DNA of 8,429 nt from an uncultured Corynebacterium sp. (GCA_915275065.1 CAJZGD010000111.1:1-8429); one strand, 5' to 3'; counted from the stretch's first letter, positions 1 to 6,955 are shown. Numbers and translations are program-made. The notes: generated by a model not told the origin, from the letters alone.

Positions 1-136
1 ACTCGAAAACCAAGCTTAGAACTTTTGCGGCACCCGGCGCCCGCCCCGGCAGTCCCCGCCAATCCAATATCCACGGGAATTTTTGCCCAGCAGACATGGT
101 TACACCTAGTGGTTTATTTACATGGAGGTTCTATAA
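1..136. promoter_or_regulatory. Non-coding region upstream of copA
   Basis: No convincing gene is visible. In one frame the first bases read L-E-N-Q-A then TAG at 17-19, which could be the tail of an upstream gene, but 18 nt cannot support a call. The left half is very GC-rich. The part nearest copA is AT-richer and should hold its promoter; TTGCCC at 83-88 followed by a weak TAGTGG-type hexamer near 107-112 is one possible pair, but neither matches consensus well. I see no clear CsoR-type or CopY-type palindrome, so copper control cannot be argued from sequence. The ribosome binding site GGAGG lies at 124-128. Confidence 0.4.
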
Positions 137-2374
137 GTGATAACAGAAAATATTCCAGGACTCATTAGTGTGGACTTGGGTATCACCGGCATGACCTGCA
201 CATCTTGTTCCGGTCGGGTGGAGCGGAAACTGAATAAGGTTCCGGGCGTCCAAGCCACAGTGAACTTCGCCACGGAAACCGCCAACGTGCGTTACGATCC
301 GGCATCCGTGAAAATACCGCAGCTGATTGATGTGGTGCGGGGCGCCGGCTACGATGCGTTTGAGATCACACCAGATTCCCCAACCCCAGACAATGACACT
401 GGCCCAGACTCGGAGCTTTCGGAAATCTCCGGCACGGATGCCACGAGTGCGGCTCGGGATGCGCATGCCGCGGATTTGCGAAAGCGTTTGATCATTTCTG
501 CCGTGTTGTCGGTGCCGGTGTTGGCGTTGTCGATGATTCCGCAGCTTCAGTTTGATAATTGGCAATGGTTGAGTTTTGCCTTGGTTGGCCCGGTGTTTTT
601 CTATGGTGGCAAGCCCTTCCATGTAGCGGCGCTTCAGAATTTGCGGCATGGGGCGTTCACCATGGACACGCTGATTAGTTTGGGCACGTCAGCCGCATTT
701 TTCTGGAGCGTATGGGCCCTGTTCTTCGGCAACGCGGGCATGAATGATATGCGCATGTCGATGAGTTTGTCGGCGCATTCGCATGAGGGCATGGACCAAA
801 TCTATTTGGAATCCGTGGGCATGGTGATCGTGTTTCTGCTGTTGGGCCGGTGGTTTGAGACCCGCGCAAAAGGCCGCAGTTCCGAGGCGTTGCGGGCGTT
901 GTTGGACATGGGCGCGAAGGATGTTTCCGTGCTTGTCGACGGCGCCACGCACCGTATTCCGATCAGTAAGCTCGCAGTGGGGGATGTGTTTGTCGTCAAG
1001 CCTGGCGAGAAGATCGCCACCGATGGTGTGGTGGTTGAGGGCCATTCAGCGGTGGACGAGTCCATGCTCACGGGCGAATCGGTGCCGGTGGAGGTGACGA
1101 AGGATAGCGTAGTCACCGGGGCGACTATGAATTCCTCAGGCCGACTAGTGGTACGGGCCACCAGGGTGGGGGCGGACACCACGCTGGCACAGATGGCGAA
1201 ACTGGTGAGCGACGCGCAGGCGAAGAAAGCCCCGGTGCAGAAGCTTGCCGACCGGATTTCGCAGGTGTTTGTGCCGGTGGTGATTCTGGTGTCGGTGGCC
1301 ACGTTGCTGGTTCACGCTTTTGTGTTGGGCCATGGGTTGGCCGAGGCATTCACGGCGGCGGTGGCCGTGCTGATTATCGCCTGCCCCTGCGCTTTGGGAC
1401 TGGCCACCCCCACCGCCCTGCTGGTGGGAACCGGCCGTGGCGCCCAAATGGGATTGCTGATTAAGGGTCCTGAGGTGCTGGAACACACCCAGAAAATCAC
1501 CACCATTGTGATGGATAAGACGGGCACGATCACGACGGGTATCATGTCCGTGAGCAGCATACAGCCGGAGGCTGGCTTTGAAAAGGACGAGGTGCTGCGG
1601 CTGGCGGCAGCCGTGGAGAACGCTTCGGAGCACCCCATCGCCCGGGCCATTGTGGCGAAGGCCACCGATATCCCGGAGGTGACGGAGTTTCAAAGCACGA
1701 CCGGGGTGGGCGTGAGCGGCATGGTTGATGGCCGTCGGGTTGAGGTGGGCCGGGCCGAATCGGGCGGCGAGACCGGGGCCACGGTGGTGGCGGTGCACGT
1801 CGATAAGCAGTTGGCGGGGCATATCTCGGTGATGGATCAGCCCAAGGAAACCAGCGCGGCAGCCGTCGAAAAGCTCAAGGCGATGGGGCTGACGCCGATC
1901 CTGCTCACGGGCGATAACGAGGGGGCGGCGCGGCAGGCGGCAACCAAGGTGGGGATCGACACGGTGATCGCCGGCGTGCTGCCCGCGGATAAGGTGACGA
2001 AGGTCGCTGAGCTGCAACAATCGGGTCAGGTTGTGGCCATGGTTGGCGACGGCATTAACGACGCCGCAGCGCTGGCGCAGGCGGACCTGGGGCTGGCCAT
2101 GGGTGCGGGTACCGACGTTGCTATCGAGGCGAGCGATATCACGCTCATGAACGATGACCCCCGCGGCATTGTCGACGCCATCCGGCTCTCGCGCCGCACA
2201 TTGGCGACGATCAAAGGCAACCTGTTTTGGGCATTTGCCTATAACATTGTGCTTATCCCGGTAGCGGCCATGGGATTATTGAACCCCATGTTTGCCGGGG
2301 CCGCCATGGCGTTTTCTTCGGTGTTTGTGGTGAGTAATTCGCTGCGGCTTCGGGGATTCACCTCGGCGTTTTAG
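137..2374 (+). CDS. copA: Copper-exporting P1B-type ATPase (CopA-like)
   Basis: This is an inner-membrane pump that uses ATP to export Cu(+) from the cytoplasm. At 745 residues it has the full length usual for the family. An N-terminal heavy-metal-associated domain carries GMTCTSC (residues 18-24). Membrane segments lie near 117-136, 144-160, 176-198, 224-240, 376-400, 405-428, 694-712 and 716-735. The actuator TGES is at 312-315, the metal-site CPC at 416-418, the phosphorylated Asp in DKTGT at 460-464, the HP motif at 499-500, TGDN at 591-594 and GDGIND at 637-642. Tyr702-Asn703 and Met724 with Ser727-Ser728 in the last two helices are the established Cu(+)/Ag(+) signature (P1B-1). The loop between the third and fourth helices has five Met and two His, unusually rich in possible copper ligands. 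The start is GTG at 137, chosen because GGAGG sits 8 nt upstream. There is no terminator before the next gene. Silver transport is the only real alternative; a copper assignment is strongly favoured. Confidence 0.96.
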   Translation: MITENIPGLISVDLGITGMTCTSCSGRVERKLNKVPGVQATVNFATETANVRYDPASVKIPQLIDVVRGAGYDAFEITPDSPTPDNDTGPDSELSEISGTDATSAARDAHAADLRKRLIISAVLSVPVLALSMIPQLQFDNWQWLSFALVGPVFFYGGKPFHVAALQNLRHGAFTMDTLISLGTSAAFFWSVWALFFGNAGMNDMRMSMSLSAHSHEGMDQIYLESVGMVIVFLLLGRWFETRAKGRSSEALRALLDMGAKDVSVLVDGATHRIPISKLAVGDVFVVKPGEKIATDGVVVEGHSAVDESMLTGESVPVEVTKDSVVTGATMNSSGRLVVRATRVGADTTLAQMAKLVSDAQAKKAPVQKLADRISQVFVPVVILVSVATLLVHAFVLGHGLAEAFTAAVAVLIIACPCALGLATPTALLVGTGRGAQMGLLIKGPEVLEHTQKITTIVMDKTGTITTGIMSVSSIQPEAGFEKDEVLRLAAAVENASEHPIARAIVAKATDIPEVTEFQSTTGVGVSGMVDGRRVEVGRAESGGETGATVVAVHVDKQLAGHISVMDQPKETSAAAVEKLKAMGLTPILLTGDNEGAARQAATKVGIDTVIAGVLPADKVTKVAELQQSGQVVAMVGDGINDAAALAQADLGLAMGAGTDVAIEASDITLMNDDPRGIVDAIRLSRRTLATIKGNLFWAFAYNIVLIPVAAMGLLNPMFAGAAMAFSSVFVVSNSLRLRGFTSAF

Positions 2375-2402
2375 CTGTGCTGAAACAAGTCTGGGAAAAC
2401 AC

Positions 2403-3308
2403 ATGATAACCAGCGAAGAATTCCTCGCCTATGTGGCGGAAACTGTCCGTGATGAGCTGTGGATCGACCACGACGCCCATTACTATGGTGACGATATCTA
2501 TATCCCGGCCTGCGTATCCATGTGGTATGGCTCCTACTATGAGTTTTATATTCGTAACGCCAAGGTGGAACTCCGCCACTCCAATCAAAACGCCCTTTTA
2601 GAAGGGTGGACTGTTGATCCTAGGGAAACCGAGCCGTTTTATCTGTCCCATAATCAGGTTCGGTTTGTCACAGAGGAGTCGGATTTCGATGCAACCCGAA
2701 ACGCCGAACTGGTGTTTTCCGGGGAAGAGTTTTTCGTCTCCACATGCCAGTACCCGAATGCTGCTGGGCGGTGGCAATACCCGCTGCCGGGGATGAGCAC
2801 CGAAACCGTTGAGCAGGTTACCCGGTTTAAAAAGCTTGTTTTCCCCGAGGATCCGCCCGCGTCAGCACCGGTGGCGAAACGGCCCGCGGAATTGGTTCTC
2901 CACTACCACGCGGTGCCCGCACGGGTGTTCGATAATCTTTGTTATTCGCCCACCTACGCCCATGACGCCCACCAACTCATGCATCAAACCCGCTATCCTT
3001 CGATGGCTATCACCCACCATTATTGGGTGCCGCTCATGCTGCTGGGGTGGGGTGCCGACCCATTGAATATCATGATCACGGGCTGGCACTCTTGGGGTAC
3101 CTGGGTGACCGTCAATTATCCCGAGACCGTCATCACCATCATGGCGGATTTACCGAACATGAACCTCAACCTACTCCAGGGGCCCAGCACCCATTTGGGG
3201 GTTCCTGACGGGTGGGCGATGGACACGTTCACCAGGCTCCAACGGTTTTATGGGGCCGCGGCCCACCGGGGAGACGGGGTCGTCATCATTGCCGAATTGC
3301 GAGAATAA
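2403..3308 (+). CDS. Hypothetical protein, His/Trp/Tyr-rich, downstream of copA
   Basis: I do not recognise this 301-residue protein. It has no signal peptide, lipobox or convincing membrane helix, so it is probably cytoplasmic. The composition is striking: 14 His, 10 Trp, 10 Met and 3 Cys (37, 115, 180). Seven His fall between residues 167 and 206 (HYH at 167-169, then 187, 190, 194 and the pair 205-206), and five Trp lie between 208 and 234. A Pro/Ala-rich stretch at 149-161 may separate two domains. The ATG at 2403 follows a weak GGGAA and begins 28 nt after copA with no terminator between, so co-transcription with copA is likely but the functional link is only inferred. The bidirectional terminator lies just downstream. 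Possibilities include a metal-responsive or metal-binding accessory protein, or an unrelated lineage-specific protein. Confidence 0.85.
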   Translation: MITSEEFLAYVAETVRDELWIDHDAHYYGDDIYIPACVSMWYGSYYEFYIRNAKVELRHSNQNALLEGWTVDPRETEPFYLSHNQVRFVTEESDFDATRNAELVFSGEEFFVSTCQYPNAAGRWQYPLPGMSTETVEQVTRFKKLVFPEDPPASAPVAKRPAELVLHYHAVPARVFDNLCYSPTYAHDAHQLMHQTRYPSMAITHHYWVPLMLLGWGADPLNIMITGWHSWGTWVTVNYPETVITIMADLPNMNLNLLQGPSTHLGVPDGWAMDTFTRLQRFYGAAAHRGDGVVIIAELRE

Positions 3309-3336
3309 GGCCGCGAGACTCCCACACAGCGCAAGA

Positions 3337-3364
3337 AAAATCCCCACCCGAAAGTGGGGATTTT
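3337..3364. terminator. Bidirectional intrinsic terminator between convergent genes
   Basis: A perfect 11-bp stem pairs AAAATCCCCAC (3337-3347) with GTGGGGATTTT (3354-3364) around a 6-nt loop. On the plus strand the hairpin ends in a T run; on the minus strand it also ends in a T run, from the A tract at 3336-3340. It lies 28 nt after the stop of the 2403-3308 gene and 13 nt after the stop of paralogue 1, so it can end both the copA-side transcript and the paralogue operon. Confidence 0.9.
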
Positions 3365-3377
3365 GGCGTCGAAAAGC

Positions 3378-3998
3378 TTAATTGGTAGCGATGGTCCATT
3401 CACTCACTTTGCCGTCGGCGCGCTTCAAATAAGCGAGATCACCAGCGGCGTTGAAGTAAATGTCGGATTGCCGCATGAACGTGTTGAATTCTGCGCTCTG
3501 CTTCTCCACATCGATTTGGCAGCCGCGCAGGGTTTGCTGACCCCAGGCGGTGGTTCGCATCGTATTGCCTTCAAACCACACCGCGGTCCAAACCGCGTTG
3601 CAGGTCGGATCGTACGTCAGCATCCGCAGGCCTTCCGGCACGTTGCCGTTGAATTCCTTCTTGATCTCCTCATTGCCGTCAAAGGGCTTGGTCTTTGCCA
3701 GATAGATCACGGCATATTTGTTCACGGTGGAGGCCCAGTTGTGCGACAAGAAGTTACGCATGTCGGACTTGGTGGCGGGATGCGTGCCGGCCGGCATGTC
3801 CATCGCCACCGGCCGGACCGGTTTTGGCTCTGCAGTCACCGACGCACTCGGGGCCGGCGCACTAGTGGAATCCGACGAGGCGCTTGAGGTCGGTGTCGGG
3901 GGAAACGGCAGCGGCTTCGGGGTCGGCTGGTGCAGCCCGAGCAGGCCCAGTAGTCCGGCAACCGCCGCGACTATCAGGGCAAAGAGTTTGAAAATCAT
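3378..3998 (-). CDS. Paralogue 1: membrane-anchored two-cysteine protein, last gene of the operon
   Basis: This 206-residue protein of unknown function belongs to the tandem family that fills the rest of the window. Residues 1-22 form a hydrophobic segment that begins MIFK, has a single Lys before it and lacks a signal-peptidase site, predicting an uncleaved anchor with the rest outside the membrane. Residues 24-62 are a Pro/Ser/Thr/Ala linker. The conserved domain runs from about 69 to the end: THPAT with the family His at 73, NWAST with Trp88, Cys133 and Cys160 (27 apart), WFEGN at 141-145, and the closing Y181-F-N...YLKR..GKVSEW. The ATG is preceded by a modest AGAG ribosome binding site. 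It lies 30 nt after paralogue 2 and just before the bidirectional terminator. N-terminus and domain closely match the neighbouring paralogues, so the gene call is firm, but the function is not known. Confidence 0.9.
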   Translation of the reverse strand: MIFKLFALIVAAVAGLLGLLGLHQPTPKPLPFPPTPTSSASSDSTSAPAPSASVTAEPKPVRPVAMDMPAGTHPATKSDMRNFLSHNWASTVNKYAVIYLAKTKPFDGNEEIKKEFNGNVPEGLRMLTYDPTCNAVWTAVWFEGNTMRTTAWGQQTLRGCQIDVEKQSAEFNTFMRQSDIYFNAAGDLAYLKRADGKVSEWTIATN

Positions 3999-4028
3999 GG
4001 TGTTTCTCTTTCAAGAGGATGGTGAAAA

Positions 4029-4700
4029 TTACTTACTGGCTTTGGGGGTCGGGTGCTCGTTGTACTTCCACTCGCTGACAGTGCCACCGCCTTGCACGTA
4101 CACATAGGTGGCATCAGAGTTGAAATACAGGCTAGGCCTGGAGCTGAAGTGCTTCATGATGTCCTCATCCAGCAGGGTCTCATCGCCACAGGCCTTTTCG
4201 GTCATTGGGCCCCAATACACCTGCATCGTGTTCTTTTCGAACGCTGCCCAGGACACGGCCGTGTTGCATACCGGAATACCGGTGAAGCTGCGGGCATCAT
4301 CGGGGATGAAACCAATAGCGTCGGGAGTCGCGTTATTGCCATTTGCCTGGCGCGAATACAGTTCATTGCCCTTGAGGATGAAGCGTGTCGATTCGTAGAA
4401 GTTCAGTGAGGCCTTCTTGTAGGCGGTGGAAATCCATTCGTTGTGCATGAACTTCTGAAGGTCGGCTTCGGTGGCGGGGTGCGCGTCGGCCGGCAGTGTT
4501 GCCCCACCGATTGTCTTCGGCACCGACGCCGTTGGCGTGGGAGTAGCCGGGGTGCTGGTGACCTTCGTGCCCGTGGGCTGCGGCTGTACCGTGGTGGCAT
4601 TGCTTTGCGACGCCACGGGCCGCATCGTCGGTCCGGGCACGTTCACGCCCAATAGCGCTATTATGGCTGCGACAATCATGTCAAACAGTTTGAAAATCAT
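4029..4700 (-). CDS. Paralogue 2: membrane-anchored two-cysteine protein, diverged C-terminus
   Basis: A 223-residue member of the array. The N-terminus MIFKLF is followed by a hydrophobic stretch to about residue 19, again with no cleavage site. The linker (22-68) is rich in Thr, Pro, Val and Gln. The domain starts near 70: AHPAT with His74, EWIST with Trp89, Cys145 and Cys171 (26 apart), and YFN at 192-194. Unlike most of its siblings, the YLKR..DG block is replaced by YVQGGG before VSEW at 208-211, and a polar tail ending in Lys follows. The insert between Trp89 and Cys145 (56 residues) is among the longest in the family. The ATG is 5 nt downstream of the stop of paralogue 3, and its GAGG ribosome binding site lies inside the end of that gene, so the two are probably translationally coupled. 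The function is unknown. Confidence 0.89.
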   Translation of the reverse strand: MIFKLFDMIVAAIIALLGVNVPGPTMRPVASQSNATTVQPQPTGTKVTSTPATPTPTASVPKTIGGATLPADAHPATEADLQKFMHNEWISTAYKKASLNFYESTRFILKGNELYSRQANGNNATPDAIGFIPDDARSFTGIPVCNTAVSWAAFEKNTMQVYWGPMTEKACGDETLLDEDIMKHFSSRPSLYFNSDATYVYVQGGGTVSEWKYNEHPTPKASK

Positions 4701-4705
4701 GTTTT

Positions 4706-5419
4706 CTACCTCACATGTTGGTTATCGGTTAGTTTCCATTGATTGACGGCACCATCTGAACTTCGTTTCAGATACATGCTGCTGCCGTCAGAGTTGAAGT
4801 ACACAGTGGAGTGGTCCAAGAAATTCCGAAATTCTGTGTCTTCCACCGCCAAGACCTGCGGGTCACAGGCGATTTTTGTCGAGTCGCCCCAGGAGGCGAT
4901 GCTGATGGTGTTGCGCGCAACCAGGATAGTGCCCTGCACTGTGCAGCATTTGGTGCCACCGGAGAATGCTCGATGAGGACCATTCGTGTCGTGGTTGGTG
5001 GTGAAGTCTATTTCTGCGTAATGATTGACCCGGAAGATCAGCGAGCTGGTAGAAACCCACCGGTGGGTAGTAAGTTTCTGCATTTCCGCATCGGTTGCCT
5101 GGTGCAAGCCACGCGGCAAATCCGACAGCACCATCAGTGGTGGCCGAGGCGGAATCGGGGTTGATGTCACCGGCGTGCTGCTAGTACTGGTGGTGCTGGT
5201 AGAGGTGGGCTGCGCCGGTTTCACGGAAACCTCCGGTTGCACTGTCCGCGTGGCCTGCGTGGTCGGCGTCGGCGTGGCCGACGTGGTTGGTGCTGGCGGC
5301 GTGGCCGGCGTTGTTGATGCTGGCGGCGTAGCCGGCATGGTTGGTTGCGGTGTTTGCTGGTGCAGCCCTAACAAACCCATGATAAATGCGACGATTGTGG
5401 CGAAGATTTTGAAAATCAC
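4706..5419 (-). CDS. Paralogue 3: membrane-anchored two-cysteine protein with long Pro/Thr linker
   Basis: A 237-residue array member that starts with GTG, supported by GAGGA 7 nt upstream and by the conserved MIFKIFA N-terminus. The hydrophobic segment reaches about residue 19. The linker (22-95) is the most mucin-like of the set, almost entirely Pro, Thr, Ala and Ser, and includes two copies of a nine-residue PATPPA-type repeat encoded by 27-bp units. The domain begins near 101 with LHQAT (His106; the usual HP is HQ here), RWVST (Trp121), and the adjacent pair Cys158-Cys159 plus Cys185. It closes with YFNSDG...MYLKRSSDGAVNQW. The spacing from Trp to first Cys is only 37 residues against 45-56 in paralogues 1, 2, 4, 5, 6 and 7, so an internal segment of the domain is missing. 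The gene sits 35 nt after paralogue 4 and 5 nt before paralogue 2. The function is unknown. Confidence 0.89.
   Translation of the reverse strand: MIFKIFATIVAFIMGLLGLHQQTPQPTMPATPPASTTPATPPAPTTSATPTPTTQATRTVQPEVSVKPAQPTSTSTTSTSSTPVTSTPIPPRPPLMVLSDLPRGLHQATDAEMQKLTTHRWVSTSSLIFRVNHYAEIDFTTNHDTNGPHRAFSGGTKCCTVQGTILVARNTISIASWGDSTKIACDPQVLAVEDTEFRNFLDHSTVYFNSDGSSMYLKRSSDGAVNQWKLTDNQHVR
5286..5339 (-). repeat. Two 27-bp in-frame tandem repeats in the paralogue 3 linker
   Basis: Units 5286-5312 and 5313-5339 are directly adjacent and match at 23 of 27 positions. On the coding (minus) strand each encodes nine residues of the PATPPA[SP]TT type. Because the unit is a multiple of three, gain or loss of copies would change linker length without breaking the frame, which is typical of length-variable spacers in surface proteins. 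Confidence 0.8.
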
Positions 5420-5454
5420 GAGTTTGTCCTCACTGTTGTCTTCCTTGGTTTGGC

Positions 5455-6129
5455 CTAGCTATGGAGTTTCCATTCGCTGATGACGCCGTCGGTGTGGCGT
5501 TCGACATAGACGCGGTCACCTGCGGCATTGAAATACAGGGTGGCGTTTTTGAGGAAGTTTTGGAATTCCGTATCCTCAATTTGCGGAACCATCCCGCAGC
5601 CTTTGGCTGGGTATGTTTTCCACCAGCTCATGGTGTGAATGCGGTTGCCTTCAAACCACGCCAATCCCCGCAGCTTGGGGCACATGGTGCCGCCCACATA
5701 GCTGCGGGTGTTGTCCGGCACGGTTGTGTCTTTCAGCTGTTTAGCAATCCGGGGTCCGAAGTCGCGCAGAAAATCCATTGGGGGATAATCCTTGTACAGC
5801 TTTGATTGGGAAAAGTCGATTTTCGCATTGGTGCTGTCGGGGGATACCCACAGGTTGGTGACGAATTTCTGCATGTCGGCCTCGGTGCCGGGGTGGGCGT
5901 CGGCCGGCAGTGCGGAGACGAGCCGCATCCCAAATTCCGGCACTGCCACGACCGGCGCGGTGGTGGGCACCGACGTGCTCACCTGCGTCGATGTGCTGGT
6001 GGGCTCCGAGGTTGCCGCCGCGCTGGTGGTACTGGCAGCCGTGGGAGACGCCGACGATGTCGAGGGTTGTTGCAATCCTAAGAATCCCAAAACGGCCGCG
6101 AGGAGGGTGGCGAAGATTTTAAAGATCAT
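5455..6129 (-). CDS. Paralogue 4: membrane-anchored two-cysteine protein
   Basis: A 224-residue array member of unknown function. MIFKIFATLL begins a hydrophobic segment to about residue 19; a Ser/Thr/Ala-rich linker covers 22-58. The domain begins near 74: AHPGT (His79), LWVSP (Trp94), Cys150 and Cys178 (28 apart), WFEGN at 158-162, and the closing YFNAAGDRVYVERHTDGVISEW, in which KR of the siblings is ER. The segment DFSQSKLYK (105-113) nearly repeats DFTQSKLYK of paralogue 5, and the two share the surrounding domain text better than other pairs, suggesting a recent duplication. Its ATG overlaps the TGA of paralogue 5 in ATGA (6126-6129), which implies coupled translation; the ribosome binding site within paralogue 5 is weak (GGTGAG). 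Confidence 0.9.
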   Translation of the reverse strand: MIFKIFATLLAAVLGFLGLQQPSTSSASPTAASTTSAAATSEPTSTSTQVSTSVPTTAPVVAVPEFGMRLVSALPADAHPGTEADMQKFVTNLWVSPDSTNAKIDFSQSKLYKDYPPMDFLRDFGPRIAKQLKDTTVPDNTRSYVGGTMCPKLRGLAWFEGNRIHTMSWWKTYPAKGCGMVPQIEDTEFQNFLKNATLYFNAAGDRVYVERHTDGVISEWKLHS

Positions 6130-6770
6130 GATCCACTCACCATTTCCGCATCGGCAAGTTTCCAGTGGCTGACGGCCCCATCCGAGGCCCGCTTCAAGTA
6201 CATATGGTTGCCGGCCTCATTGAAGTAGATGGTGGACTGTTTCAGGTAGGTTTGCAGTTCCCGGTCCTGTTCTTCCACCTCTGTTTGGCAGGCGACCGCA
6301 ATGGTGGGACCCCCGTCAATGAACCGCATGACGTTGCCGTTTTCAAACCACACCAGCACCAGGCCGCCCCGGCAGGTGGAGCCGCCACCAAACGTGCGGG
6401 CGGTGTCCGGCACATCGCCATGGAATTTTTGCTCCGCTTTGCGGAATGTGGTCCGAAATTCGGCTTCGTTCCCCTTATACAGTTTCGACTGGGTGAAGTC
6501 GAGTTTCGCGGTGCTGACGGCGGACACCCAGTTCTTGGTCACAAATTTCTGCATGTCGGCCGCGGTGGCGGGGTGGGTTCCGGCCGGCATTGTGCCGCTG
6601 AGCGGCGGAACCGGGTGGGGCTTGTGCCAGTCGTCAATGATGTCCCGGGGGGTTGCGGTCATGCTTGTCGATACGCTGTCGCTGGGCTTGTCGACGCCCA
6701 CCGCTGGGATCGGCGCCAGCATCCCCACAGTCACGGCAGCGATGCCGGCTGCGAAAAGCTTCGTCTTCAT
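6126..6770 (-). CDS. Paralogue 5: two-cysteine protein with cleavable signal peptide, first gene of the operon
   Basis: A 214-residue protein with the family domain but a different N-terminus. MKTK plus a hydrophobic core to about residue 19 and A-V-G at 23-25 look like a Sec signal peptide cut after Gly25, which would release the protein. The ATG at 6770 is chosen because AAGGAAG lies 5 nt upstream; extending to a TTG at 6818 would add 16 charged residues in front of the signal peptide. The linker (26-58) is short and not purely Pro/Ser/Thr. The domain shows THPAT (His66), NWVSA (Trp81), Cys133 and Cys161 (28 apart), WFENGN, and YFNEAGNHMYLKRASDGAVSHW. It is the most typical copy in sequence. 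The 185-nt AT-rich gap upstream and the ATGA overlap with paralogue 4 make it the likely lead gene of the operon 5-4-3-2-1. The function is unknown. Confidence 0.9.
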   Translation of the reverse strand: MKTKLFAAGIAAVTVGMLAPIPAVGVDKPSDSVSTSMTATPRDIIDDWHKPHPVPPLSGTMPAGTHPATAADMQKFVTKNWVSAVSTAKLDFTQSKLYKGNEAEFRTTFRKAEQKFHGDVPDTARTFGGGSTCRGGLVLVWFENGNVMRFIDGGPTIAVACQTEVEEQDRELQTYLKQSTIYFNEAGNHMYLKRASDGAVSHWKLADAEMVSGS

Positions 6771-6955
6771 AGGTTCTTCCTTATGATCCTCCGTTTTGCC
6801 TATAGGCCGGATTCCCAACTACCAGACCATAGGTTTTAACAATTAGAATATGTACTAATATACCCGTACCATATCCTATTGCCCCAGATTGAGGGGAATT
6901 ATCCATAGGAAAAACATATGACGTATGACCTCTCAAACCCCCAAGTTGAGGCATG
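6771..6955 (-). promoter_or_regulatory. AT-rich leader and probable promoter of the paralogue 5-4-3-2-1 operon
   Basis: This gap between paralogues 5 and 6 holds no gene and is much richer in A+T than its flanks, especially 6830-6920. On the minus strand TATATT (6857-6862) is a fair -10 candidate, without a good -35. An imperfect inverted repeat pairs ATATGTAC (6848-6855) with GTACCATAT (6866-6874) across that hexamer, which would suit an operator. GCCTATAGGC (6798-6807) is a perfect 10-bp palindrome in the presumed leader. CATAGG recurs at 6768, 6828 and 6904. A short CTCAA/TTGAG hairpin (6932-6950) follows paralogue 6 but has no T run, so I do not call it a terminator. The promoter is inferred from position and composition. 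Confidence 0.45.

Noticed and set aside
2..19. Tail of an upstream gene (LENQA, then TAG)
   Set aside because: Six codons cannot be distinguished from chance.
122..136. Four-codon leader peptide (MEVL) ending right before the copA GTG
   Set aside because: Its ATG overlaps the copA ribosome binding site and has none of its own; it contains no copper or attenuation-related residues and is most likely chance.
6771..6818. TTG start adding 16 residues to paralogue 5
   Set aside because: The extension is charged and would precede a complete signal peptide; the ATG at 6770 has its own well-placed ribosome binding site.
6165..6839. Plus-strand open frame (224 codons) opposite paralogue 5
   Set aside because: It is a shadow of the minus-strand gene; similar antisense frames appear opposite most paralogues and in copA.
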